Shown here piece by piece: positions 1-10,417 of a stretch of 64,000 nt of DNA (the first letter of the stretch is position 1; each line of letters starts with the position of its first letter). The notes beneath the pieces are model-generated. The model ran no database searches. It had not been told where the DNA came from and saw only the letters and a program-made list of their open reading frames with translations. A program made the position numbers and the translations under genes. Origin of the DNA: Gnetum montanum (lineage: Eukaryota; Streptophyta; Gnetopsida; Gnetales; Gnetaceae). The stretch covers positions 367,254 through 431,253 of the forward strand of contig MNCI01036292.1 in the NCBI GenBank assembly GCA_015680685.1, read 5' to 3'.

Positions 1-1
1 T

Positions 2-3000
2 TACCGATGTTCTTTCGTGACTTGGTTTCATAAAGGACAAACTGCGGTAACCAAGGATGATGCATTTGTATATTCTCCTGGCGAGCTTCGTAGCAGGCTG
101 GAAAACTTGTCAAAGGCTCACACCATCGATTTCTCGGCGTTGAAAGATGAGGAGTTTGTTGGAATCCTGGAGCACTGCGGTTTTCCGGAGTTTCAGGAGT
201 ACAATGAACTGAAGAATTTCCAGAACCGGAACCTGAATAAGAGAAGCAAGCCTGATGCCAAGGTCCACATGAAGGCAGCCGAATGCAAGATTGTGGAGGC
301 GTTCCACGACGTTCTGCTTGAATTCTGTGTGTGGCTAAAACCGTTTTGTTCATTGCCGGAGGAGCCAGTGAACGAGTGCCCATTCCAGCGTCTGCAACGC
401 CAAATAGTTGCTGCATGCGGTGTCACTGACTCTAATCAACGCTTCATTTTTGTTGGTTCAGAATTTACATTTAGTTCGGCTGAAGATGATGGAACAAGCT
501 TCGATTTTGTGGTGGAACCATGCAAAACGAGAGCCAGCGGATTTGTTATGTTCGAGGACCGCATCATGCTGAGAAGCACAGAAACAGAAGCCTCTGACGA
601 CAATGTAGCTGGGATAGCTTATTTTCGAGGTAGCAAGCCGTTTCTTGGTTCTCCTGTGGTGTCTGGCGAACAAGTTTCTCTGTTTTTGAATGACCGCATT
701 ATCGTGGGTTTAATAGAAAACGTGGACACTCCTTCCCACGTTATCGAGACATGGGTAGAAGAATTTGTGCCCAGCTGGTTCCAGACTCTGAATGAGAAGT
801 TAAAGTTCCTATGTTTCCTCATGAATGGTGGAGTTTCTGAGCTTTTTCGGGACTTGGATGCGGGGCTGGTGGAAAAGTTCACTGTGCATTTTAGCAGAAC
901 ATTTCTTTCTTCCAAGGAAGGGGATTTTCTTCTGGCAATTCTCAAGAGCCGTGGAGTTGAGTCTACGGCTCGCAGATTCCTGTCCAAGGTGGCGACAGTG
1001 GATTTTCTTACAGAAGCTGATCTTAACTTGGTCTTACAACACTTGACCAACGTGTCGGTCGCAGCTCTGTCGATCCGCGGCCGCGGTGAAGCATTTTCTG
1101 ATGGAGTTCAAATTTCATGGAGGCAAAAACTGGAGGCGTTTAGATTGAATGATTGTGATTTCAACAGAGCAAATTCGCTTATGAGCTGCTTGAGCACAAG
1201 GGTTGTCTGCGACAAAGCGAAAGAGTTGATGCAGCAGCAAGTTGTCAGTCATGCCAGGAAATATCTACGCACGCTAATTCAGGATGTTAGGAAAGCGGCA
1301 GAGGATGCAGCAGAAAGGGATAGAATGCAGAATGCAAAGGAAAGAAGAAAAACGTTTTTGTCAGAGACAAAAAATAAACTCTTCCCAGGAACAGAGGAGC
1401 CAAAACAGAGCAGGGTAGTTTTGAAAAGCTGCAGGGCCAAGAAAGAATGGTACGGTGGAAGCTTCAAGATGAACGTCACGATGGGTGAGGAAATGGTGGA
1501 AGAGCACATGGTGCAGTGTATGATCACGGAGGTGGCTCCCAAAAAGAAGGATTTGGATGCACTGGCCAGAAATCCCATGCATACTATCAACCTGGCATGC
1601 TCTGATTCTTCAGGTGAGATGTTTTGCTTGAATCCGGATGTCCAGAAGGTGAAGAAGGTGGTTCATCTTCGCTCCGGAGAATTCATCCTTTTAATTCACA
1701 ACAGGGAAACCGGTACTCTCCACGTTAACTTTTGTCCAAAGCATGGCAGAATTCAGGAATGTGCAGCCCTGAAGAGAGGATTCAATTTGGTGGCATTCGA
1801 GGAAACAACGCGGTTGCTTGCTTTGTATGACTCTGAACTTGCAAAGGTTGATATATACAAATTTGAAGAAAGATTCAAAAAGTGTGAGAGAACAGGCTTA
1901 GAGATTCCTTTGGGAAATTACAGGGGAAGCACCAATCTAGTATGGATGGCCTGTGTACCAGGCAAGCACGAGCTGCTGCTTGTCGACGATTCAAATCGTG
2001 TTCGTGTCGCAGAACTGGGTTATCGGTCCAGCAATATGATGCCCAAAGACATATCTCTGCCATCGGATTTTGTTGATGGCTGCATCTCTGCTGATGGATG
2101 TTTCCTGTTTCTCCTCCTTAGGCCTACTCTTTCTTCCGCCGGACAGGCAGGCCAAACTGATATCAGCGTGTATTTGTTGGGAGGCTCCATGAAATTTCTC
2201 AAGAGCATTTCGTTGGATGTGTCGCCAGATGATCTGAAAATGAAGATGGCGAACTATGGCGGTCAGAACCATATTGCGTTTCATTCAAAAGCCAATCCAG
2301 ATATTATATCATCTTATGTTTTGAACATGACCTGTGCTTCAGAAGGTTTGAAATTTCTGAACCTTTCCAAGGAGGCCGAGGATTTAGAGCCAAGCGACAC
2401 CAGCGTCCTAGAATGCTGCCCGGAATTAGACTTTATTTACTACATCTACGAGAAATTTGGTGTTTGCCCACCACTGTGCGGATTTGGGCGACAGAAGAAG
2501 AACTTGCATCTGTTAATGAATCAAGGCGGCAGCTGCCGAGGAGATGATTTGTTTGGCAAGTGCAGAGAGTATCTGAGTTGGCTCATTACCAAGGTGGAGA
2601 ACGACAGAGGAAAGTCTTTCAAGAATTACGAATTCCAGTTTCATACCCACAACTTTCAGAGTTTGCTGGGAGAGGGTCCCCAAAAGCCTACAAAATTTAA
2701 TTCTGAGAAGCAGCTGTTGGGTAACTGGATACGGAACCTTATCTGCCTTGTTCCCATCCAGATTTGCAGAGCCGATAACAATTGCATTCAGCCATTGCTA
2801 GATGGTCTTGGAATAGCATCTGATGTCACATACACAGATTGTGTTTCCTTGGCAAATTTGTTGAGGTTTGGATTGTATGATGCGATAATCGGCCAATGGG
2901 ACGGCAAAATCAAAGTGGTGTCTTCTATGGGAAAGCAGAGCAGCGGCAAATCATATTTGATGAATCATCTTTCGGGATCGCTGCTCGATGTAGCTGGTGG

Positions 3001-3166
3001 GAGGTGTACCGATGGTGTGTGGATTACTGTCCGCATGGTTTCCGACTGTCTGTACGTGCTGATGGATTTTGAAGGATTGGGAAGTTTCGAGAGAACAGAG
3101 CAAGAAGATATGCTACTTTCTGTTCTCAACGCTGCCATAAGCAATCTTACAATATTCAACAAAAAG
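2..3166 (+). CDS. VLIG-type very large GTPase, exon (5' end outside window)
   Basis: The reading frame is open from the first bases, so no start codon is assigned; the GTG at 17 and later Met codons are internal. Counting residues from 17, the protein has an N-terminal region without recognised domains, a charged coiled-coil-like stretch (about 405-460), a beta-strand-rich stretch that could be a WD40-like propeller (about 520-780), then a G domain. G1 is GKQSSGKS (nt 2930-2953, residue about 972), a TDGVW switch-I-like motif follows, and G3 is DFEGLG (nt 3065-3082). This spacing and the very large N-terminal part fit the VLIG/GVINP GTPase family, known from vertebrate interferon-induced proteins and from plant and fungal relatives. 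The exon ends AAAAAG before GTAA at 3167, in phase 0 with the next exon. The cellular role in plants is not established. GTPase class is fairly sure; the propeller assignment is weak. Confidence 0.8.
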
Positions 3167-3295
3167 GTAATTTTTACTTACTGTGTCTTGTTTGGTACCT
3201 AAAATTATAGGTAACTATTGATGTATGATATATATAATCATCTCAATTTTCCGTGATCTTTTCATTTTCCATGACCACTATAAATGTTTTCTTAG
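3167..3295 (+). other. Intron of the VLIG-type GTPase gene
   Basis: A 129-bp AT-rich interval lies between a GTAATT donor and a TTTTCTTAG acceptor. It has in-frame stops (from 3200), and removing it joins two open exons in phase 0 inside the G domain, between the G3 motif and the G4-like motif. Confidence 0.8.
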
Positions 3296-4777
3296 GATTT
3301 CCATTTAGACAAGGAAACAGAGGCCGTGTTTCAGCGTTTTCAGAACGGTGTAAACCTAGTGAAAGAAGATGAGAAGCTTTTCAATGGCATGTTTTATATC
3401 GCGGTAAAAGATGTGGATAGCTCCGATGCCATTGAAATAGAAGAGGAGTTTGATAAGAAGATTGTTCATATTTGCAATAGATCTGCAGATAATTTCCTTA
3501 CGAAAATGTACAGAGGACTGTACGTCATTCATCTGATGCCTTCTTTCACAAGGCCGGAATATTATGCAGAAGCATTATTGGATATAGCCGAGAAAGTTGA
3601 AGAGCTGAAACAAAGTTATGACAGTGGCTGTGGCTTTTTAAGGGATCTGAAACTGGTCATCGCTCAGCTAGCAGCCAAGGATTGGACACCAGTGGACAAG
3701 AAACGCACAGCGATGGCAATCGATGTGCTGAGAGACAAGTTGGAGATGGCTGTGAAAGCAGGCCGCCCTTCGTCGCATGAGAGACTGGAGAACTTACAGA
3801 CACTGGAAGTAATTCCAGACACTCCACTGAAGCTCTGGGGCAGGCCAATGAAATTACCAGACACAGGCCTGGTGCTTGGTCCCGTTGATGAAAACACCAC
3901 GGAGCATGACATCCTGGACTTCCTCAGAGAGCATCTCAACCGCAAGGTGAAACGCTCCGGAAGCAGCGGCGCAGCGTGGCACCAAAAGTTTCAGCAGTTC
4001 CTGGAGGCTCTAGCGGACAGGCGGGAGCTCAGGGTTCAACAATGGCTTCTCTGTAACACAACGGAAATCTCGGAGGATAACGAAGTTCGGAGGCTCCAGC
4101 GCGAGGTGAAACTTATGCTGGCAGTACTGAGGCAAGGACTCCTCATCTGCGGTTGCAGGTGCGCCAAATGCTTCTGGATATGCGTTCTGAAGAAGGGCCA
4201 CGGTTTGGATCACAGCTGCACCGGCGACCATGATTGCAAGGAGCTCTGCTCCTTCTGCAAGCTTGAATCCAAGTCTGATCAAGCCAACAATCCTGACAAA
4301 TGCCAGGGACAAGCGGGGCACGAAGGCAGACATGACTGCAGGAAAAAACGGCACACATGCGGGAACAGATGCGAGGTGCCGGGCTGCCAGAAACCCTGCA
4401 GCTTCGACGTGCAGCACCTGGGTCTGCACCGGTGCGACGCTCCCAGACACGAATGCGGAAACAAATGCTCTCTTCCGGGCTGCTCCAATCCCTGCATTTT
4501 AGACATGGACATGGGCAAGCACAAGCGGCACCAGTGCCAAGAAACGTATTGCCCTGCGCGATGCATGATGCCACGATGCAGCAGGACCTGTGGAGATCAG
4601 GACCATTTCCATCAGCTCAGCAGCAGCCAACATCTCTGTGGCCTGGAACACCCCTGCACCCATGAATGCCAGGAGCCTGGAATCTGTCAAATTGTTACTC
4701 AGATGAAACGAGAGCAGCGTCAGTTCCATGGAATCAGAGGGTCCTTTGATTATGAATACGTGTCGGAGCAGCGCGGC
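3296..4777 (+). CDS. VLIG-type GTPase gene, second exon: end of G domain plus NFX1-like zinc-finger tail (3' truncated)
   Basis: This exon continues the frame from 3166. A G4-like VKDVD motif (nt 3404-3418, where TKxD is expected) completes the G domain. A helical linker follows, then from about nt 4148 a Cys/His-rich tail with repeated patterns such as CGNRCEVPGCQKPC, CGNKCSLPGCSNPC and CGLEHPCTHEC. These resemble NF-X1-type zinc fingers, which in other proteins bind DNA or accompany E3 ligase activity. The G-domain-plus-Cys/His-tail arrangement suggests a signalling or ubiquitin-linked defence protein, but that is inference. Host coding sequence stops being recognisable at about 4,777. The open frame runs on to 4885 only through antisense viral DNA, giving a hydrophobic, Phe/Leu-rich false C-terminus. 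The natural end is missing, so this allele is probably a pseudogene unless alternative splicing rescues it. Confidence 0.72.
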
Positions 4778-5187
4778 CTCAAGTTGTCTAATTATTGCCC
4801 ATCTTTTTACTGCTATTTGCATTTTATCTTCGGATTGTTTTTTATCTTGTTGTTTTGCAAGATATTCTTGTTCTTCCTTTTGTAACCATTCTTCTACTTG
4901 TACTGTTTCGGAATCTAATTCTTTTTCATATTTTTTGAAGGATTTAACCTCAGCTCGTTTTTCGGTAACTTGTTTATATAGACTAATATATTTAGTCAAT
5001 TCATCTAATGGTGTTTTCTTTCATTTATGTTTTAATTTTCCTAATTCTATTTCTGCTAATTCTAATTATTTTTGTACCTGGTTTATTTCTTGCAGAGATT
5101 GTTGTTTATTTCTTGCAGAGATTGTTGTTTATTTCTTGCAGAGATTGTTGTTTACTGGATGTGGAGGCTCTATTCATGTTTTAGGAG
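4778..5187 (-). pseudogene. Caulimovirid coiled-coil segment, distal part of the left viral copy
   Basis: The minus-strand translation matches the plus-strand segment at about 9,977-10,370 almost residue for residue (shared motifs TKYISL, KQVTEKRAEVKS, EEQEYLAKQQDKKQSEDK). It is Lys/Glu/Gln-rich and predicted to be coiled coil. A short deletion removes residues after KKYEKEL, and a 23-bp triplication disturbs the frame near its start. Similarity to the other copy ends abruptly at 4,778-4,781, where host GTPase-gene sequence begins. Confidence 0.8.
5082..5150. repeat. 23-bp direct repeat, three copies
   Basis: Three perfect tandem copies of a 23-bp unit containing TTTCTTGCAGAGATTGTTG lie inside the left viral copy. 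The corresponding site near 10,005 in the right copy has a single unit, so this is a local expansion by slippage or unequal exchange. Confidence 0.9.
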
Positions 5188-5264
5188 ACTATTGCCTAGG
5201 GTGCCTCCCATATGGGTCTATTCATGTTTTAGGAGACTATTGCCTAGTGTGCCTCCCATATGGG
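5169..5264. repeat. 48-bp tandem duplication at the viral/insert junction
   Basis: Two adjacent 48-bp copies (5169-5216 and 5217-5264) differ by one base (CCTAGGGTG versus CCTAGTGTG). Each starts with viral sequence (TCTATTCATG, the antisense of the start of the coiled-coil segment) and runs into non-viral DNA, so the duplication happened after the junction formed. Confidence 0.9.
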
Positions 5265-7100
5265 TACGGAAACCTGGGAATAGCTGGAAAGGGCTATGTG
5301 ACAAAATAATAAAAAATAATCCAAACAAAATATTGAAAATTTTGAATCAAATTTTAAATTTTAGAAGGGTTTTGTTTGGATTATAACAAATTAAAAAAAA
5401 CATAGTAAAATATCCAAAATTAAAATTAAACATAGTAAACAATACAAAAGTAAAATTGAAATTAAATAAAAAATTTATCTGGTCTTGAACACCGTCCAAC
5501 GGGCATCAGCAGCAACTATAGGCGTTGTCGTCAGTTGTTGCCACCTGTTGCTTGCCTGGCTGCTTCAGGATCTGATGATTTGGGAGCCGCGATCCAAGAT
5601 CTCCCTGCCCGGCGTCACTTTTGGCCACTCGCCTGCAGAAAATCTGAATCCCCTTTACACCCAATCTAGAGAACACTAATCCCGCAACCAATAACCCTTT
5701 GGTTCCTCCAGCTGTTTTCTCCATTTTGCTGATGGCTACGGCAGCAACGGCGTAACAGCAGAAGCTGGATTGGGTGTGCAGTGTAGCAGCAACAAGATCA
5801 CCGACATAGCAACAATGAGATCTGGTGTGCAATGGTGTAGCAATAGCAAGATCGGATGTGCAGCAGAAGCCTGCCCTCTTGCAGAGCATTGAACAATGGT
5901 GTAGATAACAGCAACTGTGGCAAGCCAGGTTCCGGTCACCCCGCGGCTGAAAAAATGTGTTGTGTGGCCCGATTAACTCTTGGATGGATGGAGTTCGGAG
6001 GAAGATTGAATGCCACGACGCAAGAATAACTTTTGCTATTGGAAGCTCAACGAATGAAGCAAGAGGTTGGATCCACAAGCGGTGTGAAGGAAGCTTGATT
6101 TTTTGAATGCGGTAACGAATTCTGTTAAAAACTTGGCTTGCTGCAATGGAATCGATGTGCATGCACTACTGAATCTGAAGATTCAAGGAGGTGTAGGAAT
6201 GACAAGCTCGCTTGATTGTACGTGGATGCAGCACCAAAATGCAATAGAAAGATTAAAATAATGGTAGAGTAACAACAAAGGGTCCCGAAGAGATGTAATG
6301 GTTGGGATTCTCAAAATGAATGATTCTAGGCTTCCTGCCCTTAGAAGAATAGCTGATCGAGAGTAAATTAAATGGCTGAATCACAAAATGAATTTGGCAC
6401 CAGCTAAAAGCAGATAGTTCTGGATTCGATACCCCACAAGAGTCATGCAACTGAAGACTCAAATTGGAGCTCCTCCCTCTTTGGCTTTGGTTGGCTCCAT
6501 TGTAAATAGCAGCCTGCGAGAGAAATCCTAACCCTAAACCATCATTCGCCATCCACCTGCTGCATCACTGTTACAAATGTTTTAACAAACGTTTGTAAAT
6601 ATGTAATTCTTTTTAAAAAAATATATATATGAAAATCAATTCATTAGACTTGCACAAATTATGTAGTCATTAGCATGTTTTATAATTTAAAGATATGCTA
6701 TTTTGTTGGCATTTGGCTTATCTTTTCTCTTGATTTTATTTATTTTCTTTTCAAAATGGAATTCCTTTATATCACTTTCTCTCTCTAAGGGGTAGTTGGT
6801 ACCAATAGCATGATTGATAGGTTACATTGAGATCATCTTTTAGAGGTCTGTGCAAAGCATGTGGTGCACTATTTTTCATGTGCTGGTGTAGTGCTTGCTC
6901 ATTTAGCAATTGAAATTCATAATTTTTATTTTATTTTATTTATGTGTGGTTGATGACCTTTTGTGTATATTTTGCTTTTTACATAAAACCAGTATAGCAT
7001 TTGTTGAATTCCTATGAATTTGATTTGTGCATTTTGACTACTTTGCAACTATAATTTTCTACATGTGCATTGATAATGGCCCCATGCTTAGCATGGGTGA
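5265..7100. other. About 1.9 kb of unidentified DNA interrupting the left viral copy
   Basis: This stretch separates two parts of the left viral copy (linker end at 7,101 and coiled-coil start at 5,187) that are contiguous in the right copy near 9,972. It is AT-rich at both ends with a more balanced, repeat-like core (about 5,480-6,560). A minus-strand frame of about 218 codons (6162-5506) has no recognisable domain and odd composition, so it is not called a gene. No LTR, terminal inverted repeat or transposase was seen. Possible 5-bp flanks AGGAG (5183-5187) and AGTAG (7101-7105) differ by one base. Confidence 0.5.
7081..7097. repeat. Short perfect hairpin near the right end of the unidentified insert
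   Basis: CCCATGC and GCATGGG form a 7-bp perfect stem around a 3-base loop, directly followed by a second small palindrome (GTTGACCTCAAC). This lies a few bases inside the edge of the insert that splits the left viral copy. Confidence 0.6.
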
Positions 7101-7354
7101 GGTTGACCTCAACAAGTAGTAAACATCCCCATCGGATGTATCAGAAGGATATTCATAATGAGCTGGATTTTCAGAAAAGTATTTTTGATCATAGCTTTTC
7201 CAATACTCATCGTCTGATTCATTCTCCTCATTATAATGATATTCACTGTTAGAAGGAGAAGAAGGACAAAGATCTTCCCTTGGGTTGTAAGGGATATTTG
7301 TTTCTTCTTGATCAGAAACCCATTCAAAATATGTTTCTTTGATATTATGTTTTT
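7101..7354 (-). pseudogene. Caulimovirid acidic linker between coat protein and protease, left copy
   Basis: In the frame following the coat protein, the minus strand encodes an acidic Asp/Glu/Ser/Tyr-rich stretch (motifs DIPYNPRED or NIPYNPRED, DNEYHY or SEYHY, DDEYWKSYDQ). The same sequence occurs on the plus strand at 9,732-9,972, making a roughly 240-bp inverted repeat about 2.4 kb apart. A stop separates it from the coat protein frame. Confidence 0.75.
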
Positions 7355-8330
7355 AAATAGAATGGACTTTGTTTTTATCCTTTTCTTTATTGGGGCAATT
7401 TGTTGCCAAGTGTGGACCACCACAAATAAAACATTTTACCTCGCGTTGGGAAAGGTGTCTCCGAAAGAAAGCAGGGTATTTTTTGACATGACAAGGAGGA
7501 GGAGGATTCTTCCTATGCCATTGTTTTCTAAGAGGTTGCCTAGAACTAGAACCTCTACAGGACTTACAAATCTTTTTGGATTTTTGTTTTCCTTTGTTTT
7601 TATATTTTTCTTTTGGACATAATTCTAAACATAAATTTCTACCTAATTTACTACTTAGGTTCTGTACTAAATGTTGCATTTGTCTAATCTGCCCAAAACT
7701 CATGTTAGCAAGATGAAGATTCTGTTTTTTTAATTCTGCCATATAGGTGTTACAAAACAGTTGTGGCAGGCATCCTAGAAGATGTTCTTTAGCAGCAACT
7801 TCATGTGTTAATTTTCCGTAATAGTACCACGTTTCCATTGCATCGAGAAATCCTAAGAGTTCCTGTATTATATGTAATCTAGCCTTGAAGAAGCAATCTC
7901 TGTAGACTTCTTCCAAGTTGGCTTTATATCCCATAAATTCTTTTATAATGGCACTAAGGAAAATTACCGTTGGCTGTGATACTAATCTCTGCTTGACAAG
8001 AGTAGGAATGTGATTCCACCATTTTCGTAAATTTCCTTAGAAATTATAGGTGGCGTTGATAATAGCTTGAATAGTAGATTTCTTTGCAAAATCTATTTGT
8101 ATATTTAAATATGTCTGGATGGCATCTAAGACATCTTGTCTTTGCCTAAGATTTTTATTATCCATATTGAAAATAGGTTGAAGATCACCTGCTTTTCTTG
8201 TTTGGGTGAACATTGCTTCTTGTGCTTCTTGCACCTGCTCATTAGTTTTGGATAATAAAACTGCTTCTTCCACCTGTCTATCCGATAGTTGTGAGACATC
8301 AGATTCATGTTCTGATTCTCCTTCATTCAT
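7353..8330 (-). pseudogene. Caulimovirid coat protein with C-terminal zinc knuckle
   Basis: Two minus-strand open segments (8330-8037 and 7934-7353) cover most of a coat-protein-like region: an acidic N-terminal part, a helical core (motifs NIQIDFAKK, GFLDAMETWYYYGKL, AKEHLLGCLPQLFCNTY), a basic stretch, and a knuckle CFICGGPHLATNC (C-x2-C-x3-H-x4-C). Caulimovirid coat proteins bind the genome through such knuckles. At least one stop or frame change between 8,037 and 7,934 breaks the frame. Domain order relative to the movement protein upstream on the same strand supports the call. Confidence 0.75.
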
Positions 8331-8385
8331 ATCTGTTCTAAGGTTTCCTTTTCCTTTTTTTTGTTTTTGTTTCTGCTAATATTTT

Positions 8386-9393
8386 CTAAATTTTTTCTAC
8401 ATCTATTTTTGATATTGCAGGAGGTGAAGATGGAAAGGAAATATCAGAGGATAAAGCTAAGGGTGGAGCCGAAGGTATTGGCTTAGGAGTGGATGTATGT
8501 GGTCTAGACAATCTTTCTAATTTTCTATATAATAAACCAGTATTTAAATTAGTATCATAATTTATATTGTACATACTTTCTAAGACACCCATTTGGGTTC
8601 TATTACTATACACAAGATCATTCAGAGTTGTATTTGTCTAATTTAAGAGACAAACAGTATCTGAGGGTATGGAAGAGGTCTTTTTCGATTGTAGAGTATA
8701 CACATACTCAGTGGGACTCATTCCTCCTGATGACTGTTCTCCTATTTGTTGTTGGACAAAATCAAACCTTTTTCTTTGATCTCGTTTTAGTGCTTCTAGA
8801 CGTTCTTGATGTTGCCTAAATAGCATATCATCTAATTTTCCTTTATTCATTTCCATCCTGCATGTTTTTAGTAAAGCATCACATTCAGTACAGTGGTACT
8901 GATGGTCTATTTCTTTCAATACCTTATGTTGGCAAGATGGATCTGCTATTGAAGGTTGGAATATAGATGATGAAGACACCGATTGTTCACTAGAAATATT
9001 AGGATCTATTTCTACAATTTTAGCTTTTGCCTTTTTCTTTTGTTTTAACCCTTCCATTTCTAATTGTAATTCTTGTGTTTTTCGTATTGACATGGAGAGT
9101 TGTTGTTGTAAATCCAAAAGGCTTTGTTTTAAACTTACTACTTCTAGATCCTGTTTTTCTTCTTTATCTTTTTATTGATCTTGTTGTTTAATTACTAGGG
9201 GTTTTTCCTTTCTAAATATCCTAGGTTTTTGTTTTTGGTGCAGGGAATCAAGTGGATCTATATTGGTAAACTTTGGAGGTAGAAGATTGACTTTATACCT
9301 ACGTTTTGGTGTAGAGTACCAATGTGGTTTTTCAAACTTAAAGTATTGTTCTAACAGGTTCGAAAGATCTGGGTAGTTTGTATGTATAGGCAA
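8386..9393 (-). pseudogene. Caulimovirid middle region between movement and coat proteins
   Basis: Three minus-strand open pieces (9393-9172, 9117-8638, 8613-8386) lie in virus order between the movement and coat proteins. The first holds a motif HWYSTPKRRYKVNLLPPKF. The second is coiled coil with a Cys/His cluster (CQHK...CTECDALLKTC). The third is Pro/Ser-rich. No named domain is recognised. The position suits the virion-associated or polyprotein spacer region of petuvirus-like genomes. Stops and frame changes separate the pieces. Confidence 0.55.
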
Positions 9394-9419
9394 GTCTTCA
9401 GTATCAATTTCTACTTCGT

Positions 9420-9730
9420 ATTCTATGTTGGTTGATCCTACCTACGTTTTTTGTTCATTAAACAGATATAAGGTTTTAATGGAAGTACTGTTAAATAATT
9501 TAAAGATTAGCCTAGTGGAAACAGTTGCATAAATAGACTGGGGAATCATATCTATAGGAAGATAGACTATAATCATCAAAGATTTGTATAGATGTGGATC
9601 ATGTAACGAAAGAGTAAAGTTTGGGATGGTTACAATGACTACATCAGAGGCTAGTATGCCTTTTGCTTGTGTGATTATAGCATCTTCAAATGTTTTAAAC
9701 CTCCTATCTATAACGGCAATCCATTTTATT
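9420..9730 (-). pseudogene. Caulimovirid movement protein (30K superfamily) fragment
   Basis: The minus strand from about 9,727 encodes IDRRFKTFEDAIITQAKG, then VVIVTIPNFTLSLHDPHLY and SLMIIVYLPIDMIPQSIY. This resembles the core of 30K-superfamily movement proteins, including the conserved Asp-containing segment after the hydrophobic strand. The N-terminal half is absent because the right viral copy begins, in the opposite orientation, at about 9,731. Confidence 0.6.
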
Positions 9731-10417
9731 CAAAAACATAATATCAAAGAAACACATTTTGAATAGGTTTCTGATCAAGAAGAAACAGATATCCCTTACA
9801 ACCCAAGGGAAGATCTTTGTCCTTCTTCTCCTTCTGACAATGAATATCATTATAATGAGGAGAATGAATCAGACGATGAGTACTGGAAAAGCTATGATCA
9901 AAAATACTTTTCTAAAAATCCAGCTCATTATGAATATCCTTCCGATACATCCGATGGGGATGTTTACTACTATAACATGAATAGAGCCTCCACATTTAGT
10001 AAACAACAACCTCTGCATGAAATAAACTGGGTACAAAAACAATTAGAATTAGAAAAAATAGAATTAGGAAAATTAAAACATAAATTAAAGAAAACACCAT
10101 TAGATGAATTGACTAAATATATTAGTCTAGATAAACAAGTTACCGAAAAACGAGCTGAGGTTAAATCCCTCAAAAAATATGAAAAAGAATTACAAGTTTC
10201 TTTAGATAGCCAACCGTTAGATTCCGAAACAGAACAAGTAGAAGAATTAGAAGAATGGTTACAAAAGGAAGAACAAGAATATCTTGCAAAACAACAAGAT
10301 AAAAAACAATCGGAAGATAAAATGCAAATAGCAATAAAAAGACAGGCAAGAATTAGACAACTTCAAGCATTAATGGAAATGGCTCAAAAGGAATTAGAAA
10401 AATTACAAGAAGAATAA
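9731..10417 (+). pseudogene. Caulimovirid linker and coiled-coil region, right copy
   Basis: The plus strand repeats the acidic linker (9,732-9,972) and continues into a Lys/Glu/Gln-rich coiled coil of about 146 residues (9,977-10,417), the fuller version of the fragment at 4,778-5,187. A stop at 9764-9766 lies in the linker, and a TAA at 10,415-10,417 separates the coiled coil from the protease in the same frame. Confidence 0.75.

Noticed and set aside
17-19. GTG as start codon of the GTPase protein
   Set aside because: The frame is open upstream to the first base, GTG is not a normal plant start, and no promoter or leader is visible, so the gene is cut by the window edge.
4010-4574. Long minus-strand frames opposite the zinc-finger exon
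   Set aside because: Shadows of the Cys/His-rich coding strand, with composition dictated by the sense codons.
4778-4885. Hydrophobic C-terminus of the GTPase exon
   Set aside because: It is the antisense of viral coiled-coil coding sequence, so it is not a real membrane anchor.
5506-6162. 218-codon minus-strand frame as a gene
   Set aside because: Low-complexity Cys/His/Ala-rich composition from CAG/CAA-type repeats, no domain, no conserved neighbour or promoter.
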